DNA of 64,000 nt, taken from NCBI RefSeq assembly GCF_022398325.1, contig NZ_JAKEVD010000007.1:84049-148048 (forward strand), read 5' to 3'. Shown one piece after another: positions 51,871 to 60,802 of the stretch. The notes beneath the pieces were generated by a model. It was not told where the DNA came from. It did not search any database and worked only from the letters and a program-made list of their open reading frames with translations. Made by a program: the position numbers and the translations under genes. The stretch's first letter is position 1, and the number at the start of each line of letters is the position of its first letter. The stretch comes from Shewanella sp. Isolate13 (GTDB lineage Bacteria > Pseudomonadota > Gammaproteobacteria > Enterobacterales > Shewanellaceae).

Positions 51871-52992
51871 CTAGTTTACACGGTACTTTGCAATCAAGTC
51901 TTCGTCTAGCTCGATGCCTAAACCAGGTTTGTCACATACAGCTACATAGCCGTTGTCGAACTGCAGTTGGTTTTTCACTAAGCTAGTGAACAGTGGGCTG
52001 CTGCTTTGTGAGAACTCCATTAGCGTGCCGTGTTCACAAGCTGCTAAGAAGTGCACTGACGCATGCAACAAAATACCTGTGCTGAAACCGTGTGGGATCA
52101 GCTGAGTCCCGTTCATTTGCGCGATATCGTAGATCTTCTTCATTTCAGAAATACCACCACAACGGGTGATGTCTGGCTGCACAATATCGGCATTCGACTT
52201 AGTGATGAACTCTTGGAACTCGTAACGAGTTGTTAAAGATTCACCGCCAGCGATCTTTTGCGATACTTGGCGTGATAGCTTTTCATAGCTGATCAAGCTG
52301 TCTGCCAATACCGGCTCTTCAATCCAGTTGAGGTTAAACGCTTCTAGACGTTTTGCCATCATGGCTGAATGACCGCAAGTGTGCCATTTAGAGGCTAGGT
52401 CGATCTGCACTTCCATCTCTGGACCTGCCGCTTCACGTACCGCTTTAACAATGGCGTAGTCAGTATCAGGATCATCGCCCATCACGCCGCCGCCAAACTT
52501 AATGCTAGTAAAACCTTGGTCTTTTAAGCCTTGTACAATCGCCACGTTATCTTCAGGCTTATCTGCCGGAATGAAGGTACCGTAACAACGGATCTTTTCA
52601 CGGTACTTACCGCCTAGTAACGTGTGTACAGGCACGCCGTAGAACTGACCTGCGATATCCCACAGAGCGATGTCGATGGCGCTAATGGCGTGAATGCCAG
52701 CACCGCGACGACCCATGTAGTTAGAACCCCAGTACATCTTGTTCCACAGGCGCTCAATTTCCAGCGCGTTTTCACCAATCAACAGACGCTTTAGGCCATT
52801 GCAGTAAAAGTTAGTTTGTGGCGCTTCGATACAAGCTTGAACCGCTAGCGGGCTAGAGTCGGCTTCGCCAACACCCACAATACCTTTATCAGTGTGCACC
52901 TTAACGATGACGGCATCTTCGCCCCACTCACAATCGGCATCCATTGCTGGAACGCGTAGGTGGATCACTTCAATATCGGTAATTTTCAACAT
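51871..52992 (-). CDS. Enolase-superfamily (mandelate racemase subgroup) dehydratase-like enzyme
   Basis: 373 residues. Metal ligands: Asp198 in VQIDLASKW, Glu in WIEEPV (225/226), and Glu251 in GGESLT. Acid-base groups: Lys165 in FTSIKFGGG and the Asp274-His301 dyad (QPDITRCGG, IPHGFSTG), the mark of the mandelate racemase subgroup, which includes many acid-sugar dehydratases. The capping domain has RRGAGIHAISAIDIALWDIAG. A galactonate/rhamnonate-type dehydratase or a betaine epimerase are both possible given the BCCT transporter gene 3 bases upstream. ATG at 52990-52992. Confidence 0.87.
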   Translation of the reverse strand: MLKITDIEVIHLRVPAMDADCEWGEDAVIVKVHTDKGIVGVGEADSSPLAVQACIEAPQTNFYCNGLKRLLIGENALEIERLWNKMYWGSNYMGRRGAGIHAISAIDIALWDIAGQFYGVPVHTLLGGKYREKIRCYGTFIPADKPEDNVAIVQGLKDQGFTSIKFGGGVMGDDPDTDYAIVKAVREAAGPEMEVQIDLASKWHTCGHSAMMAKRLEAFNLNWIEEPVLADSLISYEKLSRQVSQKIAGGESLTTRYEFQEFITKSNADIVQPDITRCGGISEMKKIYDIAQMNGTQLIPHGFSTGILLHASVHFLAACEHGTLMEFSQSSSPLFTSLVKNQLQFDNGYVAVCDKPGLGIELDEDLIAKYRVN

Positions 52993-52995
52993 GAT

Positions 52996-54603
52996 TTATT
53001 TCTCAGACACGTCGTCAAACTTGTGGTTTGACAGGAATTTCTTTAAGCCGAACATACATAGCATTAGTACGATAACAAATGGTGCTGCAGTTAGAGTTAC
53101 CGCTGTTTTCAAGGTGTCTAAAGACGCATTGATATATAGCATAGCTAGCGGAAGTAGGCTTAGCATTACACACCAGAACACACGTAGTTCACGGCTTGGA
53201 TCTTGACCTTGCTTTAGGTTCTTAGTACTTACTGCCGCTACGGTGAACGCAGTTGCATCTAAGTGAGAAGCAAGGAACAACATCATCAGTACGAAGTAAA
53301 ATACTGACAAGATGGTACCAAATGGCAGGTTAGCAATTAGCTGAGCGACAGCTATGTCACCAGTTGCAGTGTTTAACAATGCTGGAGCGTTCACTACACC
53401 ATCAACCATAGCGTCAACTGAGTAACCTGTTAGGGCACCGAAGAAGAACCAACAACCTGCACAACCACCGGCAATCAGACCTAATACCACTTGGCGAATC
53501 GTACGACCCTTAGAGATACGAGTAACAAAAATCGCTACTGCTGGTGTGTAAGTGAACCAGTACAACCAGTAAAACACAGTCCAGTCTTTGTTGAAGGTGC
53601 CGCCATTAGTCGCGTCGGTGAATAGGCTCATTTCAACGAAGTTACTCAAGGTTAGACCTAGAGAGTTAACGAAGAAGTCAACGATAAAGCCTGTATCGCC
53701 TAGTACCAGTACAACCACTGCAAACACAAAACACATACCGCAAGCAGCGTGAGCAATCTTTTGTAGACCTTCAGCAATACCAATGTAAGAGCTTAGGGTA
53801 AAGGTTAGGGTGATCAGTGCTAGCAGGATGGTCTTCATCGCGAAGGTATTTTCCATGCCAAACAGCTCAGCAAAACCAGTCGATACCGTGTTGACGGTAA
53901 CAGTTGTGGTTAAGATAAGACCGCCAAACGTTGCGAATAAGAAGATAAGATCTAACGTGCGACCTAAAACACGGCTAGCAGCGCTGCCTTCTTTCATGCC
54001 AAGGATAGACACCATTAACGAGGATAGGTTAAGACCTTTAGCACGGTTAACATGGAAGTGGTACGCCATTGCGATAGACGCCAAACCATAGATAGCCCAA
54101 GGTGTAATGCCCCAGTGGAACATCACGTACGACAAGCTAGTGCGTAGCGCTTCGTTACTTTGTGCTTCGATGTTTAGACCAATACCATTGTAGTAGTAAG
54201 CCCATTCCATAAACGCCCAGTACATGGTCGCTGAACCTAGACCAGCACAGATAAACATGAACAACCAGCTCATGTTGCTGTATTCAGGTGCGCCAGCACC
54301 AAGTTTGATAGTGCCGTAACGGCTTGCAGCTATGTACAACATGGTACATACAGAAGCAAAAGCAAATAGCTGGATGAATGAACCAAAGGTATTGGTTAGT
54401 GCAGCAAAGGCTGTTTTGCCTGCAGCTTGTACTTGATCAGGGTTAAACACCAACATCAATACAACAGCAAATACAACGGCCAAACTGACCGAGATCAGCA
54501 GTTTGTCGTTTTGAACTTTTTCATTTTGCCCTTTATTGTTTTGAGCTGGGGATTGCTGGGGCGCAGTTGGTTCTGCTGCCGGTGCCGCTGTTATATCTGT
54601 CAC
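52996..54603 (-). CDS. BCCT-family (betaine/carnitine/choline) transporter
   Basis: 535 residues from a GTG start at 54601-54603 with AAGGA upstream; the longer reading adds 18 unlikely residues. A Gln/Asn-rich cytoplasmic N-terminus (residues 5-35) precedes about twelve TM helices. BCCT signature stretches: WAFMEWAYYYNGIG and VMFHWGITPWAIYGL, and FTYTPAVAIFVTRISKGRTIRQV. The usual substrate box is a Trp/aromatic cage for quaternary amines; here the stretch reads YWAFMEWAYYY, so the solute could differ. First gene of the minus-strand pair with the dehydratase. Confidence 0.92.
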   Translation of the reverse strand: MTDITAAPAAEPTAPQQSPAQNNKGQNEKVQNDKLLISVSLAVVFAVVLMLVFNPDQVQAAGKTAFAALTNTFGSFIQLFAFASVCTMLYIAASRYGTIKLGAGAPEYSNMSWLFMFICAGLGSATMYWAFMEWAYYYNGIGLNIEAQSNEALRTSLSYVMFHWGITPWAIYGLASIAMAYHFHVNRAKGLNLSSLMVSILGMKEGSAASRVLGRTLDLIFLFATFGGLILTTTVTVNTVSTGFAELFGMENTFAMKTILLALITLTFTLSSYIGIAEGLQKIAHAACGMCFVFAVVVLVLGDTGFIVDFFVNSLGLTLSNFVEMSLFTDATNGGTFNKDWTVFYWLYWFTYTPAVAIFVTRISKGRTIRQVVLGLIAGGCAGCWFFFGALTGYSVDAMVDGVVNAPALLNTATGDIAVAQLIANLPFGTILSVFYFVLMMLFLASHLDATAFTVAAVSTKNLKQGQDPSRELRVFWCVMLSLLPLAMLYINASLDTLKTAVTLTAAPFVIVLMLCMFGLKKFLSNHKFDDVSEK

Positions 54604-55127
54604 GACTACATCCTTACAAAGGTAGAAGTGCGGCTCACGTATTATTGGGTAAACCACACAGGGAATTTAATTCGGGCGGATTTTGAGCGAGGTTGGCGCG
54701 CAGTGACAACAATAAAAGCTTATTTAGCTATTACCAAATGTAATAGTAAGAGCCAGGTCACATGGTGGCTTTTGCCACTGTGATTGCTGAATCAATATCC
54801 AAAATGTGGCTTTTTTATAGGCCAAGTTAAGGTTCGTGTTAGTGCTGTTACTGACTTGTTTTGTTTGCTAGTTACTTGTGTGGCTAGCTTTGCCTATTTA
54901 GTGGCAGAAACTCTGAAAGCGGCCGAAAGCAGAGGGCTAATATCGACGCATGAGCGCAGTCATTAACTTTTGTTATTAGCAAAAGAGATAGCGCTCAAAG
55001 TGGATGTTGCATCACATTTCATATAAACCGCCTCTATTTGAGCGCGCAAGATGGCAATTTATGGATTGAAAAATAGCAAAAAACAATTAAATTGTAGGAT
55101 TGTCTGACAATCCCGCTCTAATTAAGT
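54604..55127. other. Divergent promoter region of the BCCT/dehydratase and lyase operons
   Basis: 524 bases between divergent operons. The only clear structure is the pair of palindromes at 55083-55113 next to the lyase start. A 60-codon plus-strand reading at 54784 lacks a ribosome site and looks fortuitous. Confidence 0.5.
55083..55113. promoter_or_regulatory. Double palindromic operator before the UxaA-like genes
   Basis: A perfect 17-base palindrome GGATTGTC-T-GACAATCC (55097-55113) lies 14 bases before the ATG at 55128. Just upstream is a second perfect palindrome ACAATT-A-AATTGT (55083-55095). The ATTGTC-N-GACAAT core resembles sites of FCD-type GntR repressors; a regulator of that class is encoded at 57718-58365. 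Confidence 0.6.
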
Positions 55128-55463
55128 ATGAAAAAAGCTATTCAGCTCGACCCTAACGACAACGTAGCAACCCTACTTGTCGATGCCGTTAAAGGCGATG
55201 AGATAGAAATTATCTCAAGCAATAACCAAGTCATTGATATGGTGACCTGCCTGCAAGCTATTACTTTTGGTAATAAAGTGGCGTTAACAGATATCGCCGA
55301 GCAGCAGCTTATTACTAAAGCGGCTTACCCCGTTGGCATCGCCATTAAGGCAATTCCGCGCGGTGAATTGGCTCATGTGCAAAATGTGCGTAGTCAACGA
55401 CTCGATATTCCCGACAACATTATTGAAGAAATTATTAAACAGATGGGCATTGAGCAAGCATGA
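55128..55463 (+). CDS. UxaA-family lyase, small SAF-domain subunit
   Basis: 111 residues corresponding to the N-terminal SAF domain of altronate dehydratase UxaA: it starts KKAIQLDPNDNVATLLVDAVKGDEI and has ITFGNKVALTDIAEQQLITKAAYPVGIAIKAIPRGELAHVQNVRSQR. In UxaA itself this is fused to the large domain; here it is a separate subunit whose stop overlaps the next start (ATGA), as in the two-subunit sulfolactate sulfo-lyase SuyAB. The operator palindrome is directly upstream. Confidence 0.85.
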   Translation: MKKAIQLDPNDNVATLLVDAVKGDEIEIISSNNQVIDMVTCLQAITFGNKVALTDIAEQQLITKAAYPVGIAIKAIPRGELAHVQNVRSQRLDIPDNIIEEIIKQMGIEQA

Positions 55464-56641
55464 TGAACACTTTTATGGGATTTGGTCGCGCCGACGGCAG
55501 CGTAGGTATCCGTAATCACGTATTGATTATGGCTGTGGATGAATGTTGTGACGGCATTGCTCGCGCCATTGCCGACAGTATCGATAACGGCATTGTGGTC
55601 ACCAATTACAACACTTGTATGTATGGCGGCAACGAAGAGATGATCAACACCATGATCCACACGGGTAACAACCCTAATGTGGCGGGTGTGTTGGTGCTCG
55701 CTATGGGCTGTGGCAGTATCGATCCAGAAATCGTTGCAGCATCTATCCGTGCAACAGGTCGCCCAGCATTTTCATTAGTGTGTATGAAGCAGCAAGGCAC
55801 GCGAGCGACCATTAACCAAGGTAAAGCAATAGCGCAAGAACTGCAGCAAGCTGCCAATGCCGCACCACGTGTGGAAACGCCAATCTCTAAGCTAGTGGTT
55901 GGGGTTAAATGTGGCGGCTCAGATACTAGCTCTGGTATCGCCTCTAACCCAAGTGTTGGCCGCGCGGTCGATACGCTAGTGGATTTAGGCGCTACCGCCA
56001 TTGCCGGTGAGTTGATTGAGCTGGTGGGCTGCGAAGCGATTTTACGTCAGCGTGCGGTAACACCTGAGGTGGCCGATAAACTAGAACGCTTAATTCATGA
56101 AGAAGAAGCCCGCTGGCATGTCGATGGCGCTGAAGTGGAAACCATGAGTATTGGTAACAGTGTTGGCGGTTTAACCACATTAGAAGAGAAGTCGTTTGGT
56201 GCATTGAGCAAAACCGGGACTCGTCCAATCCAAGGTGTGCTGCAGATAAATCACCTCGTCCACGAAAAACCAACCACGGCGGGTTTCTATCTGTCGGAAG
56301 CGACTCACCTATGTGGTAGCGCAGGTATGCACTTTGCTGCTTTGGGCGCGCATCTGATTTTATGGACAACCGGTGGCGCAGGCTTCAATAACCCAATCGT
56401 GCCAGTGATCCGTGTGAGCGGTAACCAATATTTACTAAATGAAGATATAGATATTGACGCTTCTGGTATCATGCGCGCCGAAGAAGGTGTAGAAAGTGTG
56501 GCTGAGCGCATCGTCGCTAAAGTTGGTTGTGTTGCTCAAGGGCAACAGACCAATATTGAAGAGGTTGGTTATAGCTATTGTAGCTTGTACCAAAAAGATC
56601 AGCGCTTAGAAACGGTATTACGTTTTAAGCCAGGCTGTTAA
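55460..56641 (+). CDS. UxaA-family lyase, large catalytic subunit (altronate dehydratase / SuyB-like)
   Basis: 393 residues. UxaA-type marks: FMGFGRADGSVGIRNHVLIM at the start, VGVKCGGSDTSSGIASNPSVG, and GGLTTLEEKSFGALSKTGT, with conserved cysteines (CCDG, MGCGS, KCGGSD, HLCGS) that could hold iron or a cluster. It probably dehydrates a sugar acid or removes sulfite from a hydroxysulfonate. Neither choice can be made from sequence alone. The enolase-family dehydratase across the divergent promoter suggests a sugar-acid or hydroxy-acid route. Confidence 0.85.
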   Translation: MMNTFMGFGRADGSVGIRNHVLIMAVDECCDGIARAIADSIDNGIVVTNYNTCMYGGNEEMINTMIHTGNNPNVAGVLVLAMGCGSIDPEIVAASIRATGRPAFSLVCMKQQGTRATINQGKAIAQELQQAANAAPRVETPISKLVVGVKCGGSDTSSGIASNPSVGRAVDTLVDLGATAIAGELIELVGCEAILRQRAVTPEVADKLERLIHEEEARWHVDGAEVETMSIGNSVGGLTTLEEKSFGALSKTGTRPIQGVLQINHLVHEKPTTAGFYLSEATHLCGSAGMHFAALGAHLILWTTGGAGFNNPIVPVIRVSGNQYLLNEDIDIDASGIMRAEEGVESVAERIVAKVGCVAQGQQTNIEEVGYSYCSLYQKDQRLETVLRFKPGC

Positions 56642-56735
56642 GCTTTTTCAACCTCTAGCCGCTACGCACTAGTAGCTAGTTAAGCATCGCCCTTATCCTT
56701 AATATAGGTTTAAGGGCTTACCATCGCAGGATGTT

Positions 56736-57641
56736 ATGAATACAACTCAAGTTAGTTCAACAGGTGCCCGCTTACCGCAGTTATCTTGGTTTATGGCATT
56801 CAAAGCGGTGGCAGACAAGCAAAGCTTTACCGAGGCAAGCCGAGAGCTGTGTTTGACTCAATCAGCCATTAGCCAGCAAGTGGCTAAGCTTGAAGCTGTG
56901 CTACGCACTAAGCTGTTTTACCGTGGCGGCAGGCAAATTCAATTAACTGAAGATGGTAAGCGACTATTGTTGCAGATCAATCAGCCGATCCAAGAACTGA
57001 TGGGCGTGGTTGACGGTTTCCACAATGATGCAGAGCACTACACCTTGCATATTGAAATGGAGCCTGTGTTTAGCCGTCAGGTGATCAGTAAATTACTGCC
57101 TAAGTTTTTAGCCAAGTACCCTAAGTTATTGGTTGGCCAGATGCTGACCACTAATCACTTTGACTTTTTACCGCAAACCGAGCTGGCCATTAAGTGGGGC
57201 GATGGTGAATGGGAAGGATTTGACTCGCAGTTTTTGTGTAGCCTAGATTACGTACCAGTGTGTTCACCAGAGTACCTAAAGCGTAAACCGCTCACTAAGC
57301 CTGCAGACTTAGCCGATGCCAGTATTATTCATGACCGAGACAACTTCGACTGGCGCTATTGGTTAAATTATTATCCAGTGGCAAAGTTAGAGCTACAAAA
57401 GTGTCATTACGCTAGTGAAAGCCAAGTGGTGATGTCGCTCGCCATGAGTGGTTTAGGTGTGGCTGTGTGTGCCTATCAGCAGATCCAAGAAGAGCTGGCC
57501 GATGGTCGTTTGGTTATGCCGTTTCCAGAGCTAAAAGTGCGCCATCAACGGGCTTATTATATTTTAACCCGTAAAAATAAGCCGCTGTCACCACAAGCCC
57601 ATAGCTTTATCCAGTTTGTTCATGAAGCCATGCTAGAGTAA
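56736..57641 (+). CDS. LysR-family transcriptional regulator
   Basis: 301 residues. The N-terminal winged helix-turn-helix (SWFMAFKAVADKQSFTEASR, then LTQSAISQQVAKLEAVLRTKLF) is GcvA-like. The effector domain (residues 95-300) contains LTTNHFDFLPQTELAIKWGDG and MSLAMSGLGVAVCAYQQI. It lies 94 bases after the lyase genes on the same strand, with GCAGGA before ATG. Two regulators in the locus (LysR and GntR) suggest dual control. Confidence 0.93.
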   Translation: MNTTQVSSTGARLPQLSWFMAFKAVADKQSFTEASRELCLTQSAISQQVAKLEAVLRTKLFYRGGRQIQLTEDGKRLLLQINQPIQELMGVVDGFHNDAEHYTLHIEMEPVFSRQVISKLLPKFLAKYPKLLVGQMLTTNHFDFLPQTELAIKWGDGEWEGFDSQFLCSLDYVPVCSPEYLKRKPLTKPADLADASIIHDRDNFDWRYWLNYYPVAKLELQKCHYASESQVVMSLAMSGLGVAVCAYQQIQEELADGRLVMPFPELKVRHQRAYYILTRKNKPLSPQAHSFIQFVHEAMLE

Positions 57642-57717
57642 AGTTTGCGTGCTTTATTTCGCTGGTTCAGCTACTTAACATTATACCTACTCACTATTGA
57701 AGCCATCAGTAAACGAT

Positions 57718-58365
57718 ATGAAAATCATCAAAGAAAGTTTGGAGTCGCAAGCCATCCGTTATTTGCGTACGCATATATTAGAAGGCCATATCAAGCTAGG
57801 TGAAAAGCTGGTGGAAAGCACGTTAGCCAAGCAATTAGAGTTATCACGCAGCACGGTACGCATGGCGTTAAACTCGCTGGTGAATGAAGGCTTAGTCATC
57901 CAAAAGCCTTATTCTGGCTGGCAAGTGGTGGAGATAAACCAGCAAGACTTGTGGGAGCTATACCACATGCGTTTAGCACTAGAAGGTGAGGCCGCAGCTA
58001 TGGCCGCTAAGTGGGCCAGTAGTGATGATAAGCGCCGTTTAGCTGACTTTTTTCAAGAGTACCAACTGCTGTGTTTGCAGCACAGTGACGACACCCGCCG
58101 TATTAGTGAGATGGACTGGCAGTTACATCTGCTGATAGTTGAGATCTGCGGCAGTGCGCGCATGCTCAACCAATATAAGCAAATTCTTTACCCATTGCAG
58201 GCTTATATTGCGTTAACTCACCAAGATTATGACTTATCTGATAGCGCCTCTAGTCATCAAGCACTGGTGCAAGCAATTTGCGCTGGTAATGCTGAGGTGG
58301 CAGCAGAGCAAGCAAGGGATAATATTACCCCAATGTTCCGCAGCGCTGCAGTGCAAACCAATTAA
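57718..58365 (+). CDS. GntR-family regulator, FCD (FadR) subfamily
   Basis: 215 residues from ATG at 57718. The winged helix-turn-helix holds LGEKLVESTLAKQLELSRST followed by VRMALNSLVNEGLVIQKPYSGWQV. The FCD ligand domain has ELYHMRLALEGEAAAM and DWQLHLLIVEICGSARM and ends SSHQALVQAICAGN, with the Asp/His residues that usually bind a metal and a carboxylate ligand. It is the most likely binder of the ATTGTC-T-GACAAT palindrome at 55097-55113 and could respond to a pathway acid. It ends at a strong bidirectional terminator. Confidence 0.92.
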   Translation: MKIIKESLESQAIRYLRTHILEGHIKLGEKLVESTLAKQLELSRSTVRMALNSLVNEGLVIQKPYSGWQVVEINQQDLWELYHMRLALEGEAAAMAAKWASSDDKRRLADFFQEYQLLCLQHSDDTRRISEMDWQLHLLIVEICGSARMLNQYKQILYPLQAYIALTHQDYDLSDSASSHQALVQAICAGNAEVAAEQARDNITPMFRSAAVQTN

Positions 58366-58423
58366 CATAGAATATTAGCCATCTTTGAGCTGGCTTATCG
58401 CTAAAGTTAAGCGCTACAAAAAC

Positions 58424-58465
58424 AAACAGGCCCATTTGGCGAATTGCCAAATGGGCCTGTTTTTT
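58424..58465. terminator. Strong bidirectional terminator between the GntR and nucleoside transporter genes
   Basis: Perfect 17-base stem AAACAGGCCCATTTGGC / GCCAAATGGGCCTGTTT with loop GAATT, followed by T on the plus strand and flanked by A on the left, so it can end transcripts from both convergent genes. Confidence 0.85.
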
Positions 58466-58488
58466 AGTTAGCGTATGTTATGAGCGGA

Positions 58489-59757
58489 TTAAACAAAGCT
58501 CATAAACAAGCCCGCAATCGTTGCCGCCATTAGGTTAGACAAGATACCAGCGAACAGTGCTTTTAAGCCAAGTGATGCAATTTCAGAGCGACGCTCAGGC
58601 ACCAAACCACCAATACCGGCAATCGCAATTGCTACCGTACCTAAGTTAGCAAAGCCACACAGTGCGAATGATAAAATCACTTGGGTGCGCTCAGACATCG
58701 GCAAGCCAGTAGATTCAACAATCATGTCACCAGTTAGATAAGGTGCTAGATTGATATAAGCAAAGAACTCGTTGATGACAATCTTTTGGCCGATGAACGA
58801 ACCTGCAAGTAGCGCTTCATCCCACGCCACACCCATTAACCAAGCAATAGGCGCAAACAGATAACCTAAAATCAGTTGTAGGCTTAGGCCGTCAAAACCA
58901 AACCAGTTACCAATGCCACCTAACATACCGTTCATTAATGCCACTAAGCTGACAAAGGCAAACAGCATAGCGCCTACAGCCATGGCGAGTGATAAACCGT
59001 TCATGGTACCGGTTGTTGCCGCATCAATAATGTTAGCTGGTGGATTTTCTTCAACAACTGCTAAGCTTTCATCCTCTACTTTTTCAGTTTGTGGGATCAA
59101 CAGTTTAGCGAACAGTAGACCACCCGGCGCCGCCATAAACGAGGCAGCTAACAGGTACTCCATCTTAATGCCGAGCTGAGCGTAACCCGCTAGCATAGTG
59201 CCGGCAATTGACGCTAAACCACCACACATTACCGCAAACAATTCTGCACGGGTCATTTTTGGCATATAAGGCTTAATTAACAGCGGCGCTTCAGTCACAC
59301 CTAAGAAGATGTTAGCGCTAGCAGACATAGACTCTGCCTTGCTGGTATTAAGGATTTTTTGCAGAGCACCACCCACAATACGCACTACCCATTGCATAAT
59401 GCCTAGGTAATACAGCACCGCCGAAATGGCCGAGAAAAACACAATAATTGGCAGTACTTTAAATGCAAGTACAAAGCCGCCAGCACCAAATAGTTCATAC
59501 ATTTTGTCGCTAACCAGGCCGCCGAACATAAACGACATACCTTGGTTGCTGTAACCAATCACGGTTGAAACCGCTTCCGCCATATTAAAAATAACCGCTT
59601 GGCCAAACGATGAGTAGATGACGAACGCACCCATGATTAACTGCAGTAAAAATGCCATACCCACAGTGCGGTAGTTAATGGCTTTACGGTTTTCAGAGGC
59701 CAAAAACGCCACGGCAAGAATGGCGATGATGCCAACAATACTGATTAAAATTTGCAT
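58489..59757 (-). CDS. Concentrative nucleoside transporter (CNT/NupC family)
   Basis: 422 residues with about ten hydrophobic helices. NupC family stretches: FLGVTEAPLLIKPYMPKMTRAELFAVMCGGLASIAGT with the substrate-binding T-E-A-P motif, NEFFAYINLAPY, and ALCGFANLGTVAIAIAGIG near the C-terminus. It imports nucleosides with Na+ or H+. A nucleosidase-like gene lies 206 bases upstream on the same strand, so uptake and cleavage of a nucleoside may be linked. ATG at 59755-59757. Confidence 0.93.
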   Translation of the reverse strand: MQILISIVGIIAILAVAFLASENRKAINYRTVGMAFLLQLIMGAFVIYSSFGQAVIFNMAEAVSTVIGYSNQGMSFMFGGLVSDKMYELFGAGGFVLAFKVLPIIVFFSAISAVLYYLGIMQWVVRIVGGALQKILNTSKAESMSASANIFLGVTEAPLLIKPYMPKMTRAELFAVMCGGLASIAGTMLAGYAQLGIKMEYLLAASFMAAPGGLLFAKLLIPQTEKVEDESLAVVEENPPANIIDAATTGTMNGLSLAMAVGAMLFAFVSLVALMNGMLGGIGNWFGFDGLSLQLILGYLFAPIAWLMGVAWDEALLAGSFIGQKIVINEFFAYINLAPYLTGDMIVESTGLPMSERTQVILSFALCGFANLGTVAIAIAGIGGLVPERRSEIASLGLKALFAGILSNLMAATIAGLFMSFV

Positions 59758-59916
59758 TGAATTTGTCTATTACTATCTAAGTTGATGAAAGGAGAAAGCG
59801 AGTTTTCTCCCCCAATGGATAAAACAACCTATAAACACAGTTTAATGTGATGCTTAGCGCGCTGCTTAAAGCGAAAAAAACATCAAATTAGCGTTTTTAA
59901 AGCGAGCGAAAGCGGG

Positions 59917-59939
59917 CGGGAATAGCATTGTTATTCCCG
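59917..59939. terminator. Hairpin between the nucleosidase and nucleoside transporter genes
   Basis: Perfect 8-base stem CGGGAATA / TATTCCCG with a 7-base loop, 23 bases after the nucleosidase stop codon. No clear U tract on the minus strand; weak terminator or attenuator. Confidence 0.3.
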
Positions 59940-59962
59940 TCACTCATTCGTTTTTACTGGCT

Positions 59963-60802
59963 TTAAAAGGTTTTAATTAATGCCTTGATGACATCAAGCA
60001 CATAAACCTGACAATCAATCGCCGTTTGCGGCTCAAAGTCTTGCTTATGTTGGTCGGTATTAGACAGTACGCGAATACTCACAAAAGGTAGCTTGTAAGC
60101 TTCGGTAACTTGCGCGGCTGCAGAGGTTTCCATCTCTTCAACTGAAGTGCCCATGGTTTCGTGGAACCAGTTAATGCGGTCAACTTCGCGGTTCCATTCA
60201 TCACAGCTACCAATTCTTCCCACAACTACTTTGCCATGGCTGTAACTGCTGGCTTGCGACAGGGCAACTTCAACAAGCTTAGGGTCAGCTTTGAAGTGAT
60301 TGTGCTCAACCACAACACCGTTTTCACGCAGGTACATTGGCATATCGAAGTTCTGCCAAGTAGTAGGGTGGATGCCTTGGCCTTTTTCCACGAACTCGAT
60401 TTTGTAAGCGCCCATGTTAAAGCTGGTTTCACCAATGACGATATCAGAGCGGTAAAGCTTAGGATCGTGGCCACCAGAGGTACCCTGATTGATGATAGCT
60501 CTTGGCTGGAAGTGCGCAATACCAAGGGTGGTTGATGCGGCGGCGTTAGCCAAACCAATTTCGGTACGCGACACCACAACTGGGTAGCCATCTAATAGGC
60601 CTTGCCAGAATGTCCACGAACCGAATGTTTGTTGTTGTACATCGTCTAGGGCGGCAACGAGGGTCTCGACTTCAACGTCCATCGCGCCTTGAACTAAGAT
60701 AGGTTTTAGCATTTTTGAGGGTAACTTTTCATTATGTGACTGTGTAGAGTTTACGTGTTCAGGGTCTAACTTTTCAGCTTTTGGCTGCTCGCAAGTTGGC
60801 AT
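59963..60802 (-). CDS. MtnN-like (5'-methylthioadenosine/S-adenosylhomocysteine nucleosidase family) protein
   Basis: 279 residues from ATG at 60800-60802; the family core begins at [16 protein letters not shown], giving an extra 35-residue leader. Core marks of the phosphorylase/nucleosidase fold: [10 protein letters not shown] (one catalytic Glu), [21 protein letters not shown], and [21 protein letters not shown] (purine-site Glu). The residue that should be the catalytic Asp of MtnN (SDxxD) reads Asn in [12 protein letters not shown]. It probably cleaves the N-glycosidic bond of a nucleoside, but the substrate may differ from MTA. Confidence 0.82.
   Translation of the reverse strand: MPTCEQPKAEKLDPEHVNSTQSHNEKLPSKMLKPILVQGAMDVEVETLVAALDDVQQQTFGSWTFWQGLLDGYPVVVSRTEIGLANAAASTTLGIAHFQPRAIINQGTSGGHDPKLYRSDIVIGETSFNMGAYKIEFVEKGQGIHPTTWQNFDMPMYLRENGVVVEHNHFKADPKLVEVALSQASSYSHGKVVVGRIGSCDEWNREVDRINWFHETMGTSVEEMETSAAAQVTEAYKLPFVSIRVLSNTDQHKQDFEPQTAIDCQVYVLDVIKALIKTF

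Noticed and set aside
54784..54966. 60-codon plus-strand reading in the divergent region before the lyase genes
   Set aside because: Hydrophobic peptide but no ribosome site and no terminator; the region is better explained as promoter DNA.
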